Positions 1 to 13,709 of a stretch of DNA of 64,000 nucleotides are shown in pieces. This DNA comes from Datnioides undecimradiatus. Taxonomy: Eukaryota; Chordata; Actinopteri; Lobotiformes; Datnioididae. The notes under the pieces were generated by a model. The model searched no databases, was not told the DNA's origin, and was given only the letters and a program-made list of their open reading frames with translations. The first letter of the stretch is position 1. Each line of letters begins with the position of its first letter. The stretch is taken from the NCBI GenBank assembly GCA_008933995.1, contig WARS01000007.1, positions 1,056,230-1,120,229 on the forward strand, written 5' to 3'. The translations under genes and the position numbers were made by a program.

Positions 1-3000
1 GATTTGCAGCGGTTATCTAATGACTACCTGCGGTCAGCGGCAGGGACAAGAAGGTCCAGCTGTATCTGAGCTGTGCTCTTCAACCTCGGGAACCTGAATT
101 TGGAAATAAACCAAACAAAGCGTAGCTGACGAGCAAACGCAGCAGGCAACAACCTTCAGAGAGCAGACAGGTCACGTGTTACGTTGCACTTCCTGCAGAT
201 GCTCCACAGTAAAATCATTTCTGTGGGAGGACGTGAGGACGGGAGCTCCGAGTTGGTCTGAATTTACATTTGTGGCGACTTGCCCGTTTTACACGTGCGA
301 ACATTCGGGCAGAGAGCTGCAGGCGCTTATTTGGGCGACAGCCAAACCTCAGGTGCCGTCGCTATCGGTATCAAATATACAAAAAAAAAACAAGGGAAGC
401 AAAGAAGGAAACATAAGGCTAATGGAAGAAAAAATCTGAAATCATTTTGATGGCAGATTCATTTTACAGTCTGTTATGGAGGAAATATGTCACACATCCA
501 CTGCTTTCAGCCTCTTCAGTGCGACGATGGTAGTAAATCCAATATGGGCTGAAACACCTGAAGCACTGAGGAACTGAGACGGGCAATTTTCACAGTTACC
601 TTTTCTGAGATTGCGCGGTAATTATAATAACTGTTGATACTTAATGATAATTTCACAGAAGTGTCTTAAACTGTCTTACAACCTGTGAAGAAGAGTCCTC
701 ACATTTCACTTCAATCAACGTTTAATTGTAGAGGAGGCACATACTCTGCTGGTCTGAGGAGAAGTGGGGACACATCGTTTATGTTTTAAACTCGGGGCCA
801 ATCGAATGGCTGCCTTCGGATTTCCAAGATCTTCTTATCCCGGAGTTTGTTGATGAGATTTTCTCCAGACCTTGGGCTTGAAGAGACGCAGGTCCGGCAA
901 CGAGAGATTAATTTCTTACTGGAGCTTGTCTGGAGACCAGAGAGTGGCATCGAGCCTCCGCCGTGCTGAGCTGGAAGTTACAGTGGAATCAGAGTTGATT
1001 TGAATCTGATGCTGCTGCCAAATCTCAAACCTGGCAAGGGGAGACAGGCTGCCAGAGCTGCGTCCAATGAAACAAGCCGCTGCAGGTCATGTGGTTTTTA
1101 TGTTTGTTTGTTTGTTTGTTTGTGTGCACTGGGTGGCTTGTAACTGTGCCGTTAGGATGACAAAACCAAGATAAAAATGCAACAAAGTCAGCAAAACAAA
1201 CCTTTAACCTCTGATGCTATTCAGACAAAAACAACACAGCACAACAAAAACAGATTTTTCATGACTTAACCAAAGATGGACAACCGTGGTACACCGCAAC
1301 TACACAGGGAGCAGCCTCAGGACAGCTACATCCTCCACGAGAGCCGCTCCAACCACGTCCTGACGAGCCTAACTCCGGCACCATGCAGGAACATTCGAGT
1401 ATGGTAATCAAAGATTTATTTCTGCACGGTTTAAATAAAGGCTGGTGACTGAAGTGAAGCCAAAACATCTGGTCACTGAGGTTTGCTCTAGTGGTTATTT
1501 TCCTGATATGTTTGGTTTTGAATGAGATCCGATTCAAAAAGAGGGTCTGGCGTGATTGACAGCTCGCAGGTGCCCGTGATTGAGTCAGGTGGGTGTGTGG
1601 GAGGGACCTTGATACTGCAGCTCCAAATGTACAGACTCTGGGTCCACGTGACATCATCAAATGTGCATTCGCCAAACGTTCGGTTCAAATTGACGCCTGT
1701 GCATGAAGATGCATGAGGTGGGCGGGTGTCATCTCTCTCTGGGTGTTAGTCTTGCTACCAAAGCAGCTGACAGATGCTCGGTCAGCATCTTCATATAAAC
1801 CCAAACGTTCTGTTGTGTCTAGTTTTCCCGTCTCGTTCCTTTAAGAGTTCTTGCCGACTGCTTCTGACGTGAAGCGCTGCTCGGGGTGAAAACCATCAGC
1901 GTGCACGCTCGAGAGGAGTCAGGCGACGGGGACAGATTATTTTACCTCAATTTCAGCGCCATTCATACTTATTGATAAATCGATATCTGCTCTCATGGCC
2001 GACAACAGGGTGAGGTTTGTGCGTTGAGATCGTCGGAGCGCCACAAAACCTGCAGTCCTGGAGCTGGGCCGGGCTGGAGCAACCCCGCCCCCCCTTGCTC
2101 TTGGCTCTCCAGACTGACGCCGGCAGCGAGGTGACACCGACCATCGTTGCAGCCGTTTGCTATCACTCCTCGCACTTTTCCGGGGCTTTTCCATTAAGAT
2201 CACAAAGATTATCCCACAAACTTGTGGCTCAGGCGCTCCTTCCGTGCTGCGGCGCATCTTGTCTACTCCACGTTTTCCTCTGGGATCAGTAATACAGCCT
2301 CTCTATTATTCAATTCACCTTTAAAGATCAACAGCTGCTGCGGATGTCCCCTCTGAACCCAGTCGGTGGTGCCGTTTCGCTCCTTAAATGAAAACTCTGT
2401 TGGTGGGAGCTCATAGATTGTAAGGCAGAGGGAAATCGATGCCGTTCTGTCCCCTGTGTGGGCTTGAGAAGAAGCAGTAATTGCAATTTACAGGTTATTT
2501 GCTGCTTTGTGCTTAATGGAAAATAATAGCGTACAGTCCGTGGGTGGTTTATTGTTTCTAAAATTACTGAAGTCCTGGTTCAGGACTGGAGGGGCACAAA
2601 CACTGCACGTCAAAACCAACCAGAGGAAATCTTTAATGGGGAAGGAGGGGGGTTAAACAACTGAGGGTAAAGACAACCGGCATGAGAGAAAAGCTAAAAG
2701 TTGAAATGTGTCTGCATTTAAACCCTCAGGTGATTTGACCTTTGCTTTGTTTTTGCTCCAGCCTCTTGAAAAATGAGGCGGAACACGGCCATCCGTGCCG
2801 CTCGAACACAAAGAACCACACTTTTCCGGACATCTCTGGAAAGTCCAGAGATTTACGTAGACTCCCCACCGAGTCCCGTCATTTGGTTTCGCTCCTCTGC
2901 TCTCTCCGTGTGTCACCGAGGGCGGGGCAGAAGAAAGACGGACAGCGGAGGAGACTGGAGAAGATGAGGTTCTCCTCGGGTTCCTGTGAGCTTCTGGAGC

Positions 3001-3405
3001 TGCTTTAACAACCAGCGTCTTCTCAGAAAAGCTGAGATTCCATAGATTCTGGAAACTTGCTCGTGATTTCACAGATCTAAACTCATTTTGGTCCATTTTC
3101 GGTTTAGATTTCAAGCTGTGATGCTCTTTTTATTCATCGGCATGTCCTGGTCGCACCACTGACTCCCACTGCACCCAAACACCCTGACTGTCTTCTGTTT
3201 CTGGTCTGCTCACATGACTCATTCACTCTCACTCTGTCAACAGACACTAGGAAAGCGCCTCAAAAGCCACCAGACAGTTTGTCATGACCATTCTGACTCA
3301 CTGCGTAGCCCAGCATCCTGCAGATCGGCTCATACACGCACAGTGAACAATATACACACTCGCGCTCGTTAGCCTCGCTAACATGCTGCGTGCTTTAGCT
3401 CCTAC
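1..3405. other. intron 3 of tnks (partial), no gene seen
   Basis: This stretch lies downstream of the third tnks coding exon on the minus strand, so it should be intron. I see no exon with splice signals and no conserved protein in either strand. It contains a (TTTG)n run near 1098-1122. The open frames here are short and look random. Confidence 0.6.
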
Positions 3406-6400
3406 CTATACAGACGTCTATCTTGCCCTTGATGGCGGCTTCGTGGAGGGGCGTGTAGTTCCAGTTGTCTCGAGCGTTGGGGTCGGCGCCCTGACACAGC
3501 AGCAGGGACACCACCTGAAAACGGCACAGAACACATGGGTTTAGCCTTTACATGGCAAACGAGACCATCAAATCCCCCATATGTGTTTTTCTCCCCACTC
3601 AGGACAGTAAACTTTAACCAAGCAGTGAAGCTGTAAAGCCTCTTGGCTCAGCTAACGCACAGAAAAATGTAAAAAACCAGCACAAACCACCGTTTCCACA
3701 GGTTCGGCTGCGCGGTGGCTGAGTGATTGGTTTCACTTTGGACACTGTTTACTCTCATCACAATGCTAATCATCGGCGCAATCACGCAGCGGCATTGGAG
3801 CGGCACTTTTCTGACAAGGTTGCAAAGTGCTGCCCTCGCAAAGCTCTAAAAGCCTCTAAAACAGCAGAGACTGTAAACATTAGATTGATCGCTGCAGTTA
3901 ATGGCCGAGAGGACAAAAAGCATTTGCACATCTGTTACAGATGTTCCAAAACACGGTCACGCGCGGCCATGATCGGAATATCAAAGCAGCAACCCGAGGG
4001 ACAGTTCAGGTTTTCCTCGGTGTGGTCTTTAACGGTGACTGCACGCGTTACAGTTTACAGTCCAACAAGGCCGATTAGCATGTTTGGACGCTTGCTTGCC
4101 CAAAACAGCAGGTGTGATACAACTGTACCAGCACAGGTGTGGTGTGTAACAGCAAAACAGCAGTGTCGTCTATGGCTTAGGTTGGTGCCAAATGTAAGTC
4201 GGTGCTCCCAGTGCACGGGATGCACATGCTAACCATCACGTCTCACTCATGTTATTGTTTAATGTGTTCATGCCGACACATCAATGTAATCAGTAATGTT
4301 GCATTTTACTGCTGCACATATCTGTAGGTGAGCTCATCTGAACGACCGTATACATATCGTTGGGTAGTTTAATCTACAGCAACACTCCATATTCTCCATA
4401 TTCACTGTCCTGTGAGAAACCATGCATCTCTGAACATCTCATGAGCTCAGACTTATGTGTCTTCCAGCTGATTCATGAGGGTTTTTAGATCTGTTCCTTA
4501 GTTTAACAAGGATGAGAACCTTCCCGGCCCATAAAGGAACACTTCATCCCTCGGTTTATCAGAGACGTTTGGAGAAACACGGTTTGCACTAGTCCTGAAC
4601 GGTATAACAGACAACTGAAGCGGAGTAAAAAGTGCATCATTTCCTCTGAGATGACTGGATAAAGCTGCAATGAAAACACATGTGAGCAACTGAACACCGA
4701 ACGCTGCCGTGTGGAGTCTCACCTCAGAGTGACCAAATGAGCAGGCGTTGTGCAGCGGGATCAGACCCCCGTCATCCCGCGCGTGCACGTTAGCGCCCGT
4801 CTGAAGCAGGTGGTCCACCACATCTTTCCTCCCGAAACCTGAGTCAGCGGAAACAAGACGATCAGCGTTGAAACGACGGCGGAGACTCTTGTCAGAAGAC
4901 TCAGACAGGTGCCGTTTCACTTCTGCTCTACCGATTTAATTCCTAGTTCGCGTTAAAATTCAATAGCTAACTCTGAATTGTCTTTTTTTCTATTCAAACA
5001 TTTTGTTCCGCACGTGTAGCAGCTACACAAAAAAAATCCTGTACAAGCTTGTTCCGTCCTCGCCACACATGTAGCCGTCAGACTCGGGAGAATCTGTTCC
5101 CGCTCAGGCTTCCGAGGATTAAAGGCGGTCTGAGATGTAAAACAGCTGTGCACGGTCTTCTTCTCTTTTGTCCCGGCTTTTACTGTCTGCACTGATGACA
5201 CAATTAAAAACATTCGCGCCGGGAACCAAAGTGAGGATGTGCAGTTTTAACAGCTGTATGACAGCGAAGATTAAAAGATAAACAACTGCTGTATGTCCTA
5301 TGTATTGTTGAGATGACTAAACCATGTGATGTTTAAATGTGACGATGCTTGTGTGACATTCATAGGCCCGAGGATGCCATGTGTCAACACAAGATCGCAC
5401 TGAATATACAGCTGCATTTGTTGTGTTTATACATAATCACAAGATATTCTTGTGCGTACAAGCATTTGTCAGTGCCGTGCTGTGTCTTTCTGAGGCAGAA
5501 GGCCAACATCAATGGACGCGCTGTCTAATCACTGTGCAGCCTTTCCCTGACATGGGCCTAATTTAAAGATGTTTCCATTCACACTCAAAGACAATTTCCA
5601 AAATTTCAACAAATTAAAATGCATCCTCATCGTATTCATTCCTACAACTAAAGCTACATAGATTATGGTGGAACTGCTCTGCCCGCGCACAACGTATTGT
5701 CCTGTTGAGCTTCACCCAAAGGATCAGTGGAGTGATAGAGGCCTGTAACATTGGACGTCAGCAAGATTAAAGATACTACCTCCACACTGGAATTAGACTA
5801 GAAGAAGCAAAATCAACATGAACAAAATGAACAAATCACTGACAAATGTGGGCCAGTGAAAGCCCCCCTGTGCTGTGATCCTGCTGACACTAACATGACT
5901 TCATTATTCTGCAGAAACAGCAGTAAACACAGGGTGTCTGTTTGAAGTAGCAATGATCCTGTGAATAAAGTGGGTTAACAGGGTGTTGGTTAGTTTCAAA
6001 TCTCCTCTGCTGATCGTTTGTTGACATCCTGAACGCTGCTGTTGTGGTTCTGCAGCTAACGGCTCTGCTGGTGTTTCAGGTCACTCCCACTCCCTGAACG
6101 CAGCTCCACAGCCGGGCCAGTCAACAATCTGCTGCAAACACATCGGTTAGCTTATCGTTTGCCATGCTTACCTGCAGCGAAATGTAGAGGTGTTGATTTG
6201 CGTCCTGCCATGTCTTTGGCGTTCACATTCACCGCATCTACCAGCTTCTTCACCCTCGACACATCCCCGTTTCGACAGGCTTCAAACAGCTCCCTGAAAG
6301 CCCCGTTTGCGCCGCTACCGCTACCGCCGCTGCTACTGCCGCTGCTGCCCGGGTTCCCGCTGCCCGAGTCGGGCGTGGAGCCTGGGCTAGTCCCGCTTCC

Positions 6401-6676
6401 GTCGGTGGTGGTCGGGGAGCTAGCGCTGCTGCTAGTGCTGCTACTGCTGCTGCTGGCGGTGAGGGCCAGAGCTGGGGAGGTGGTGGTGGGAGAGGCAGGG
6501 GTTACCTCACCGTCAGCCGCGTTCTCCATCGAGCCTCGTTGGGGAAACGCGGCGGCATCGTCGGTGGGTGCCGGCGGAGAGCCGGGAGGGCTGCCGGGGA
6601 GAGAGGAGCCGCGGGGCGGGGAGGACAGTAGGGAGTTTGGCTGCTGCTGCTGGGAGGTGCGACGAGGCGTCGCCAT
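3406..6676 (-). CDS. tnks: tankyrase 1, 5' part (coding exons 1-3 only)
   Basis: Tankyrase is a PARP-family enzyme that poly-ADP-ribosylates partners such as TRF1 and axin; its ankyrin clusters bind the substrates. Three exons are visible: 6172-6676, 4723-4838 and 3406-3514, with GT-AG borders and phases 1, 0 and 1. The start at 6676 gives [12 protein letters not shown] with A at -3 and G at +4; the frame stays open upstream to 6775, but that Met has no support. Residues 1 to about 125 are low complexity, rich in Ser, Pro and Thr, as in TNKS rather than TNKS2. The first ankyrin repeats follow, with [55 protein letters not shown] and [20 protein letters not shown]. The [11 protein letters not shown] wording matches TNKS1. 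The SAM and PARP catalytic domains must lie beyond the left edge. Family identity is very secure; the paralogue call is good. Confidence 0.93.
6172..6676 (-). other. tnks: tnks coding exon 1: low-complexity N terminus
   Basis: The exon encodes 168 residues plus one base. It begins with a Gln run, continues through Pro/Ser blocks and a Ser-Thr run (residues about 68-125), and ends inside the first ankyrin repeat at LHFAAG. The donor is GCTGCAG/GTAAGC. The exon is much richer in CpG than its flanks, consistent with a 5' CpG island at the promoter. Confidence 0.9.
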
Positions 6677-6776
6677 TTTCACAACACAACAGTCCCCACT
6701 AGCAACAAAACACTGCTGACAGCTTCCTGCCCAGGAAGCCAAACTTCCGCTCGGGCTCTCCGGGATTACATCCACT

Positions 6777-9700
6777 GCACTCTCCAGATGTGTTTAATAA
6801 GGCTTTACAGGGATTTCAGGACAGTTTAATCAGTAACTGCCTTCAAACGGGACTAGACTATAAATACTAAAAAAAAATATATATATATGTAAAATATAGT
6901 TTCATACAAACATTTATTTAGTATAGAAATAAATGTTTAAAAATATAAAAATAATAAAATATTTTTAAGTCTCTGATAAATATATTACATTATTTTACTT
7001 TTTTGTTTACAATTTTGTTACAAAAGATACTATTAGCATAGCATGGATATTAGCATATTTGCAACAATGTGTGAGAAAAGTTAAATCCTTGAAAAATGCT
7101 TATGAATTCCAGAATATCTTTTTACTATTTGGTATGTTTAATTTAATGACAGCATGCACTTGAACATGGACTCCAGACATGATTCCCCAGCATGAGTCCA
7201 AAGAGCTTCCTGTAAAGACAGTGAATGTTTTCAAGTGCTCCAGAACTGTGCATTGGGGATGAGATCAGGTCAAAAAGTCAGGACCCATTGGTCTTCTTTA
7301 ACCTTCAAGTAGTTCTTGCAAAGCTTTGAGGTCTGTTCGGCCTCTCTATGGTGCTGCAGCGTGACTCCTTCTCTACAAAGACACAAACCAGAGGGTGGAG
7401 CATGTCTCTGAACAATGCACCGGTACTTTTTCCTGTCCAGGTTTCAGGAGTCAGCCCAGTGCAGCCACAGTGAATGCTGGTTATTCTTAGCCCTTCCCAA
7501 GTGTTTAGTCTGTTATCCCCCCCCAGGAAAGTGGTCTAGTGACTGACTGGAGTCCTGCTGTCTTAGCTCTGTTCTGTTCTGTTCTGTGTCTGTGATGAAG
7601 TTGCTTCTCAGTCTCTCATGGAACTAAACTTGATTTATTAGATTTCAGATGGTGTGCTTACTTTTGGTCTTGTTTACCAATATTCATTCACTGTAGACAG
7701 TTTACACGTGGTCTCATTTCAGATGCATCATGTGTGCGTCACTTGTGTTGTGTCACTCTTTCTTTGTCCAATGAAGCTGTCCAGTTTGCTCTTTTTGTAA
7801 CTAAATCTATAATTTTCCTTAGACACGCAACCTTTAGTGGATGTCACTTTTATTTTCCAGCCATTACGTCACATACAGCTCAACAGCGTCACAAAATACA
7901 CCTAAAATACCCAGTGGAGGAGTTGAGTTGTGTCAGCTGGACTGGCTGAATGTTGCCATCTAGTGGAGGCCACTGGAAATAACACCAGCACGCAGGAGTT
8001 GGTGATACAACAAACCCCTGTGCCAATATCAGCATCGATTACATCACAGGAACATGACAGACAAACTATACAACAGTGTACAGACAATATGTTGCAATAC
8101 ACCATAATATAGTTGTATTGTAAATATATGTGAGCCTCTCTGGTTATTGTTGTGCAGTTACATATAGAACATTTTACAACGATCAGCAGCTAATTTCACT
8201 GGTTTTCCCATTTGTATAATATATATCCTGAAATGCTGTTTGACTGATTGACAGGTGACACAGTCTATTATACTCTGCCATGTTAGCTGCCACGCTGCTT
8301 TTGTGTGTCCTCACTGCTCCACCTCAGCTCCACTAACACTAAATCTGAGGGTCCCTAGCGTAGTTTCCTTGACCTGATCTCCACTGCAAAAAGAAAGATA
8401 GCATCAAAATATAATAAATATCTTCAGATATATGTCTGTCAATTAATGTGATCCGAGGATCATGTCTCACTTTAGAGCAATGGTGCAACTAAAGACTGAG
8501 ATATTAAGGCACATATTAAATAATAGTTTATTTTTCTAGTTTCAGACGACGTCCCTTCATCTCAGACAGAACAGAACAGAACAGGACAGAATATTATAGC
8601 AGTTACATTAGCTGGCCACCAGGTAGTAGCAGACATCCTGCAAGAAAAGAGTTTTGTTTTTGGACTACACCTGGATTTAAAATATTTTTAATATATTTTC
8701 TTGCATGACAACAGAAAACCTGATACAGCTTTAAAAGAATCATGTTTTTAATTTGAAGTTAGTTTGAATCACAGTAAACGATTAGTCCTGTAAAGGCTAA
8801 AAACCTTTTTATGACCGCGATTAAACACTGCATCATATAAACTGAAGTATCAGTCAGAGCGGCTGTTCTTTCCTGTTTAGAATAAACAAATTGTATCTCA
8901 ATTATCCCTTCTCCTTTTGGTGACACTTCCTCCACAACCACTGTGCATAAGCGTGCCTGTGCTGTGCTTCAACAAATTACATGTTAATGTCTCAGGTAAA
9001 AAAAAAAAAAGCTTCAACCTGATCACATGCAGACAGACAGTATCTACTCCAACGCCATCACTGATAATGATGGACCAGGACATGAGAAACTCTGCATCAG
9101 TGGTATGTACGTGACTGCCAGCTTGTTTGTTTTCATGAATCATGTGTACTAATTATAGAAGCTTGTAAAAGCAACTGTGCAACGAAATGCAACGTGAACG
9201 GCATCACAAAGGCAACTACAAATGGCACATGGCAAATGCAGATTACATAAAAAGCATGTGGCATCAGCGAGAACACCTGGGGCAAAGACAGCAGAGACTC
9301 ATCTGTGATATGGAATTTCTTAAAAGATACTTGTGTCCACGCAGTTTCTCTTTTGTCCTGCAGTAAAACAAAGACGCTTTTCAAGGTTGACAGTGTGTAT
9401 GGGAGCGAGCGTGTCTCCTTGAAGCCAGAAAGTTCAAATCACTGGGAGCCACCATGGAGCCAACAAGCCACCACACACATTATATTCATTTGAGGCTTGT
9501 GCGCACTCATAATGTCATTATTTGCACCATCTCTCTCATGGTGGTTGTAGTTTGATTGATTTGTTTGCTCAGGCTTCCTGCACCTCTCTGCAAAAGGAGA
9601 ATATTAGTTTACATGACAGGAAGTGTCCTGTCATGATACAGTGTTCTTCTGTCTGATCTGCCACACACCGGCCTTTAATTTCACCAAAACCAAAAATCTC

Positions 9701-12700
9701 CATATTAAAAAAATCAAGTCAATATATCAACTGTGGAAAACAAATCAGCAAATAAGGATTTTTCAGTTAGAGCTTTGCAAATAAATATGTCTTCTAGTCA
9801 ATGTAAAAAAAAAAAGGCACTGAAATACAAATTCATCCTCCACAACACCACCATCAACATAACACATTAACTTGGTTCCTCAGGAATACCTTCATATCTT
9901 CCCCCCTTCAGTTGGCAGCAGTAAAGAGCATAGTAAAGAGCAGAGATGCTGGATTCATTCTCATATATCGTTCTGTATATTCATTCTCTTTGATTTGAAT
10001 GCAATTTGTACAACTTTGGTTTTCCTGCACTACACTGACACTGCAAATTTAAATAAAATTCACATCAGAGAGAGAAAAACAGCAGCAACTTCATTCACTC
10101 GAAGATAACTATGCTTGATCCCAGTCAAAGATATTTTGGTCTGCTAAGTAACAAATAAGTAATAAACTCACAAACACTTAAAATGCACCTCACCGCTTGA
10201 TTCTGGGTGGCATTACAGCAGCAGGCGTCTTTACAGCCCCACACTAGCGCAACATGAAATGAGACTGGGCACAGTTTAAAGAGAAAATGTAATGAAAACT
10301 GAAAAACCTCAGGTCAGGACAATTTCATTTTGTTCATCACAGATGTCAGTCCTCTTCCTGCTGATTTAAAAGGAATTAAACCCCTCTATAAAACACATGG
10401 TTTCAGTAAAAACCAAACCAAAATAGGTACAAGATGGGGTTAGCTTAGAGGCGTTTTACATATTCATAAATAGCTGCTCTGTTCACGTTTTATGATGGGA
10501 ACTTTGTCATTAATGGTCAGATTCTCTTTACCACAACAGAAGCTCCAAATAGCCTACGAATCTCTCTGCTAACAACCCAACATCATCAGCATATAAGAAT
10601 ATACTAAATTTGATACTGTTCAAAGATTGGCTGGCTTAATTTCTTTTTCTATGATTCATATAGGCCATCATAATGTCCCATAATGTAGGGGTATAATGCA
10701 TCTCCTTGCTTCATTCCAAACAGAGCAGGAAAGAAGTCTTGAAATGATTAAACTATAAACAAGGAACTTGACCTTTGCATACATATGTACTAACTTGTAT
10801 TCTGCCTATTTCTGCCTATTAAAAACCAAATCGTTTAATGAAATCAATAAAACAGGCAAACATTACATATTAGTGGTGTCGGTATCAGCACCAAAAGGCC
10901 ATTTAGATGATGGAAATGTACAGTGTTTCACAACAGATCATCTACGTAGCTTTAATATCCATGCCTGCCCCACGTTAAGAGATGACATGACGGCCGATCA
11001 CTTATGTTGATTGTGACTCAGCTTGCAGATATGATAAATCACAAGGGTGGCAGCATCAGAGGACAAGTATGCACAGTCCTGTCTGGTTGGTTAGTTGGTT
11101 GGTTGGTTCACATAACTGTCATACTTCCACCAACGTCTCTTTGTGTGTCAAAGCTCAAAGTTAGCCGGAAAAACAGTTCTTAGAGGAAAAACAAAACAAA
11201 CCCAACGGATCCAAGAACGCCAGATACAATAGTTTGAACGCGTACAGCCAACCGCAATAACGTGCTTTGGATATATTAAAATGGGATAAACAATGGTAAA
11301 GCAACCAATCAATGATGGACGATGAATACAGATCTTTAAGTTGAGTAAAAGTGACTATGCCACAGTGCAAATATATAAAATGTACTTAATGTACCAAAAG
11401 AAAAAGTGGTCATCATGCAAAAAATATCAGTTTACAAACACACACACATATATATATATATGTTTTCTTGTGTGTGTGTGTGTGTGTTTGGATTATTACT
11501 GATGCATTCATCACTTTTATGTTGTATGTGGAGGTGAAGCTGTTTTTAAAGCTTTTATGTAGGAAAGAAAGAAGTGAAGCACAAGAACAAAATAGTTCAG
11601 CGCTTGAGTAAATGTGGTTACTTTCCACCACCACAACCAATGCAACAGTGTGATCTCTGGGTGTATCATCAGCCTTTCTTGGAAACCTAATCACTTTCTG
11701 TTGAGGTTGTTAAAGCTGATGGCTGTGTGAAACCTGTGCACAATAATGCTACGGGAGATGCTCACGTCTGGGGTTTGGAGTATCACACCTCTAAACTTTA
11801 CTTCCTCAAAAGACTTAATTTGCATTTGTGAGTAGCCCGTCATGGGACTACCAGGCCAACTTGAGAGGAAACGTGAGAAAGCGAAGGAGTCGTCAGAAAG
11901 AGAAAAAAGATACGAGATGAACTGAGATAACTAGATGGATGCAGGCAGGAGTGTGTGGAAGAGGAGCGTGCTGGGAGAGACCAAAAAGGCAGAAAGGTAT
12001 TTGTTGTCAAAAGGTTCCCGCAGAACTGCGTTCTTACCAAAAACTGTTCCCACACAGCAACACACATTTTCAAATCAAAGCTGTCATCACAGTCTCTGAG
12101 TCAGACTGTCATAAACTAAACCTGATCACCTGCACAGGAACTTAAATGTGAACTAAAGAAGACCTCCAAAATAGGAAAACGCTCCTCTGCTGTGTGTTTT
12201 CCCTGAGCACAGGGCCTGATCACACCACTGAAATAAACCACATTTTAAACTAGAAGAGGTTCTTGACTAACACACACTCTGTGTTTAATGTTTCTTTTAT
12301 TTCTTTCTTGTTTTATTGTACTAATTACACCCCACCCTTCACCATCTTGTTAAATAGCCCTGCATGCTATGGTAGTGAACCAAACCAATCCAAATATAAA
12401 TGCACACTTTTTATTTCATTATGGTTTTCCTTTGTGACTCAACGGGATCCGAGGATCACAAATCCTTTATTACAGGCATGAAAAGTTTATGGGTGTAAAT
12501 GTAAAAATGTCATTATTTAGAAACGTGAGTCAGCGGATGAGCCTGGTCGCTGATGGAAAAGTAGATCCATTTTTTTTTATCACTTATCACTTATCACTTA
12601 TCACTGACATTTGCATGATAAATGTCTCGTCGAAACTCTTTCCATTGCAGGTTGAGATGAAAAAGCTCTCAGCCCGGCTGCGCACGGCGCGCCACACCTG

Positions 12701-12878
12701 TCCTATTTGTGGACTTTGGAGGCAGACAGGTGAGGCTAAAGCCCCGCCCACTGCCAGGTTTCAGTCGGACTTGTTTTTAAGACCGGCTGTTGCTGTCAAA
12801 ACTCGGTTGTTCACGTTATTACACATTACTACACTAAGTTTGGGAGTAAGGACACACAGGTCCACAGCAGCAGCAAAC
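6777..12878. other. spacer between divergent tnks and cldn23
   Basis: The tnks promoter should lie just right of 6676, and the 5' flank or 5' UTR of cldn23 just left of 12879. In between I see AT-rich sequence (6860-7030), a (GTTCT)n run near 7568-7586, poly(A) at 9000-9011, an (AC)n-(AT)n-(GT)n block at 11436-11489 and a (CTTATCA)n run at about 12580-12605. A possible splice acceptor, TTTCCATTGCAG, ends at 12651 and could close a 5' UTR intron of cldn23. No coding gene is supported. Confidence 0.5.
11436..11489. repeat. compound microsatellite able to fold back
   Basis: An (AC)n run is followed by (AT)n, then TTTTC, then (GT)n ending GTTTG. The left CAAACACACACAC and the right GTGTGTGTGTTTG are reverse complements, so the block can form a hairpin. 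Confidence 0.85.
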
Positions 12879-13709
12879 ATGCCGAGGCGATCAACGCAGG
12901 AGTGGATCCGCTTATCAATGCGCACCCCGGGCATCCTCATCTTCGGGATGGTGCTGGCTCCCTGTGGCTGGGTCCTGGACCTGACCGCTACCGTGGCCCC
13001 AAACTGGAGGACCCTTAACAATGTCCCCAACACCCCACCAAGCGAGTTCATCCAGCAAGGCATCTGGGACATCTGCTTGGGCTCATCGACCAATGCGAAT
13101 GAGCAGTGCGGCCTGCAAGACACCCAGTATTTCAGTAACGGAATCATCACCGTCGCCCAGGGTTTGATGGTGGCCTCTTTGATCGTGACTATTCTCGGGC
13201 TGATCGTGGCCATCCCGGGAGTCCGCTGTTGGAAGGACCATCCTAACTGGACGGTGGCCGGCCTGGGCGGGCTGTTGATCTTCCTCTCGGGCGTCATGAC
13301 CATTATCCCCATTGCCTGGTACACCCACATCTTAACACAAATCACAACGGTAACTACGTCCACAGATATACGCGTCGGCTACTGCATCATCCTGGGCTAC
13401 ATCGGCGGGATATTTGAAATCCTGGCCGGCTTCGTCATGTTCATCGGGATCTGCCGTTGCTGCGGAGGGAAGAACAGAGGGGAGAGACGCGTCGAGGAGG
13501 TCATGGGTCCTCGGTTCAGCCACCAGAAGCCGCCACCAAGGCGGGTTGAAGTGCCAAGCCTGAACCGCGCCAGGAGCAACGCCAGCAGCAGCGTGCCGTA
13601 CTCCAGGGACTCCATCGATGAAGATGTGTCCTTCCCCCGGGCAAAGAGCCCCGCAGCACGGTCAGTCAACACCTCTTACAGCGGCAGGCCCTATGATGCT
13701 GACCTATGA
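12879..13709 (+). CDS. cldn23: claudin-23, intronless
   Basis: This is a four-pass tight-junction membrane protein. The start at 12879 (MPRRSTQEW, A at -3) gives 276 residues. A second in-frame ATG at 12918 gives MRTPGILIFGMVLAPCGW and 263 residues, which lines up with the N terminus of mammalian CLDN23 but has T at -3. Counting from that second Met, transmembrane segments lie at about 6-27, 77-99, 112-134 and 153-179. The first extracellular loop has the claudin signature: W at about 30, then GIW, then two Cys (C at about 53 and 64). The cytoplasmic tail is long and Ser/Pro/Arg-rich and ends YDADL, close to the C terminus I recall for mammalian CLDN23. CLDN23 is also near TNKS in human, which supports the call. 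The reading frame is open upstream to 12489, but nothing upstream looks like claudin. Confidence 0.93.
   Translation: MPRRSTQEWIRLSMRTPGILIFGMVLAPCGWVLDLTATVAPNWRTLNNVPNTPPSEFIQQGIWDICLGSSTNANEQCGLQDTQYFSNGIITVAQGLMVASLIVTILGLIVAIPGVRCWKDHPNWTVAGLGGLLIFLSGVMTIIPIAWYTHILTQITTVTTSTDIRVGYCIILGYIGGIFEILAGFVMFIGICRCCGGKNRGERRVEEVMGPRFSHQKPPPRRVEVPSLNRARSNASSSVPYSRDSIDEDVSFPRAKSPAARSVNTSYSGRPYDADL

Noticed and set aside
3723-4232. Plus-strand frame of 169 codons inside tnks intron 2
   Set aside because: No recognisable domain, no splice partner and ordinary composition; looks like a chance frame.
6159-6719. Long plus-strand frame of 186 codons
   Set aside because: Antisense shadow of tnks exon 1; Leu and Val runs mirror the Ser/Gly-rich coding strand.
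12761-13363. Minus-strand frame of 200 codons
   Set aside because: Shadow of the cldn23 coding sequence.
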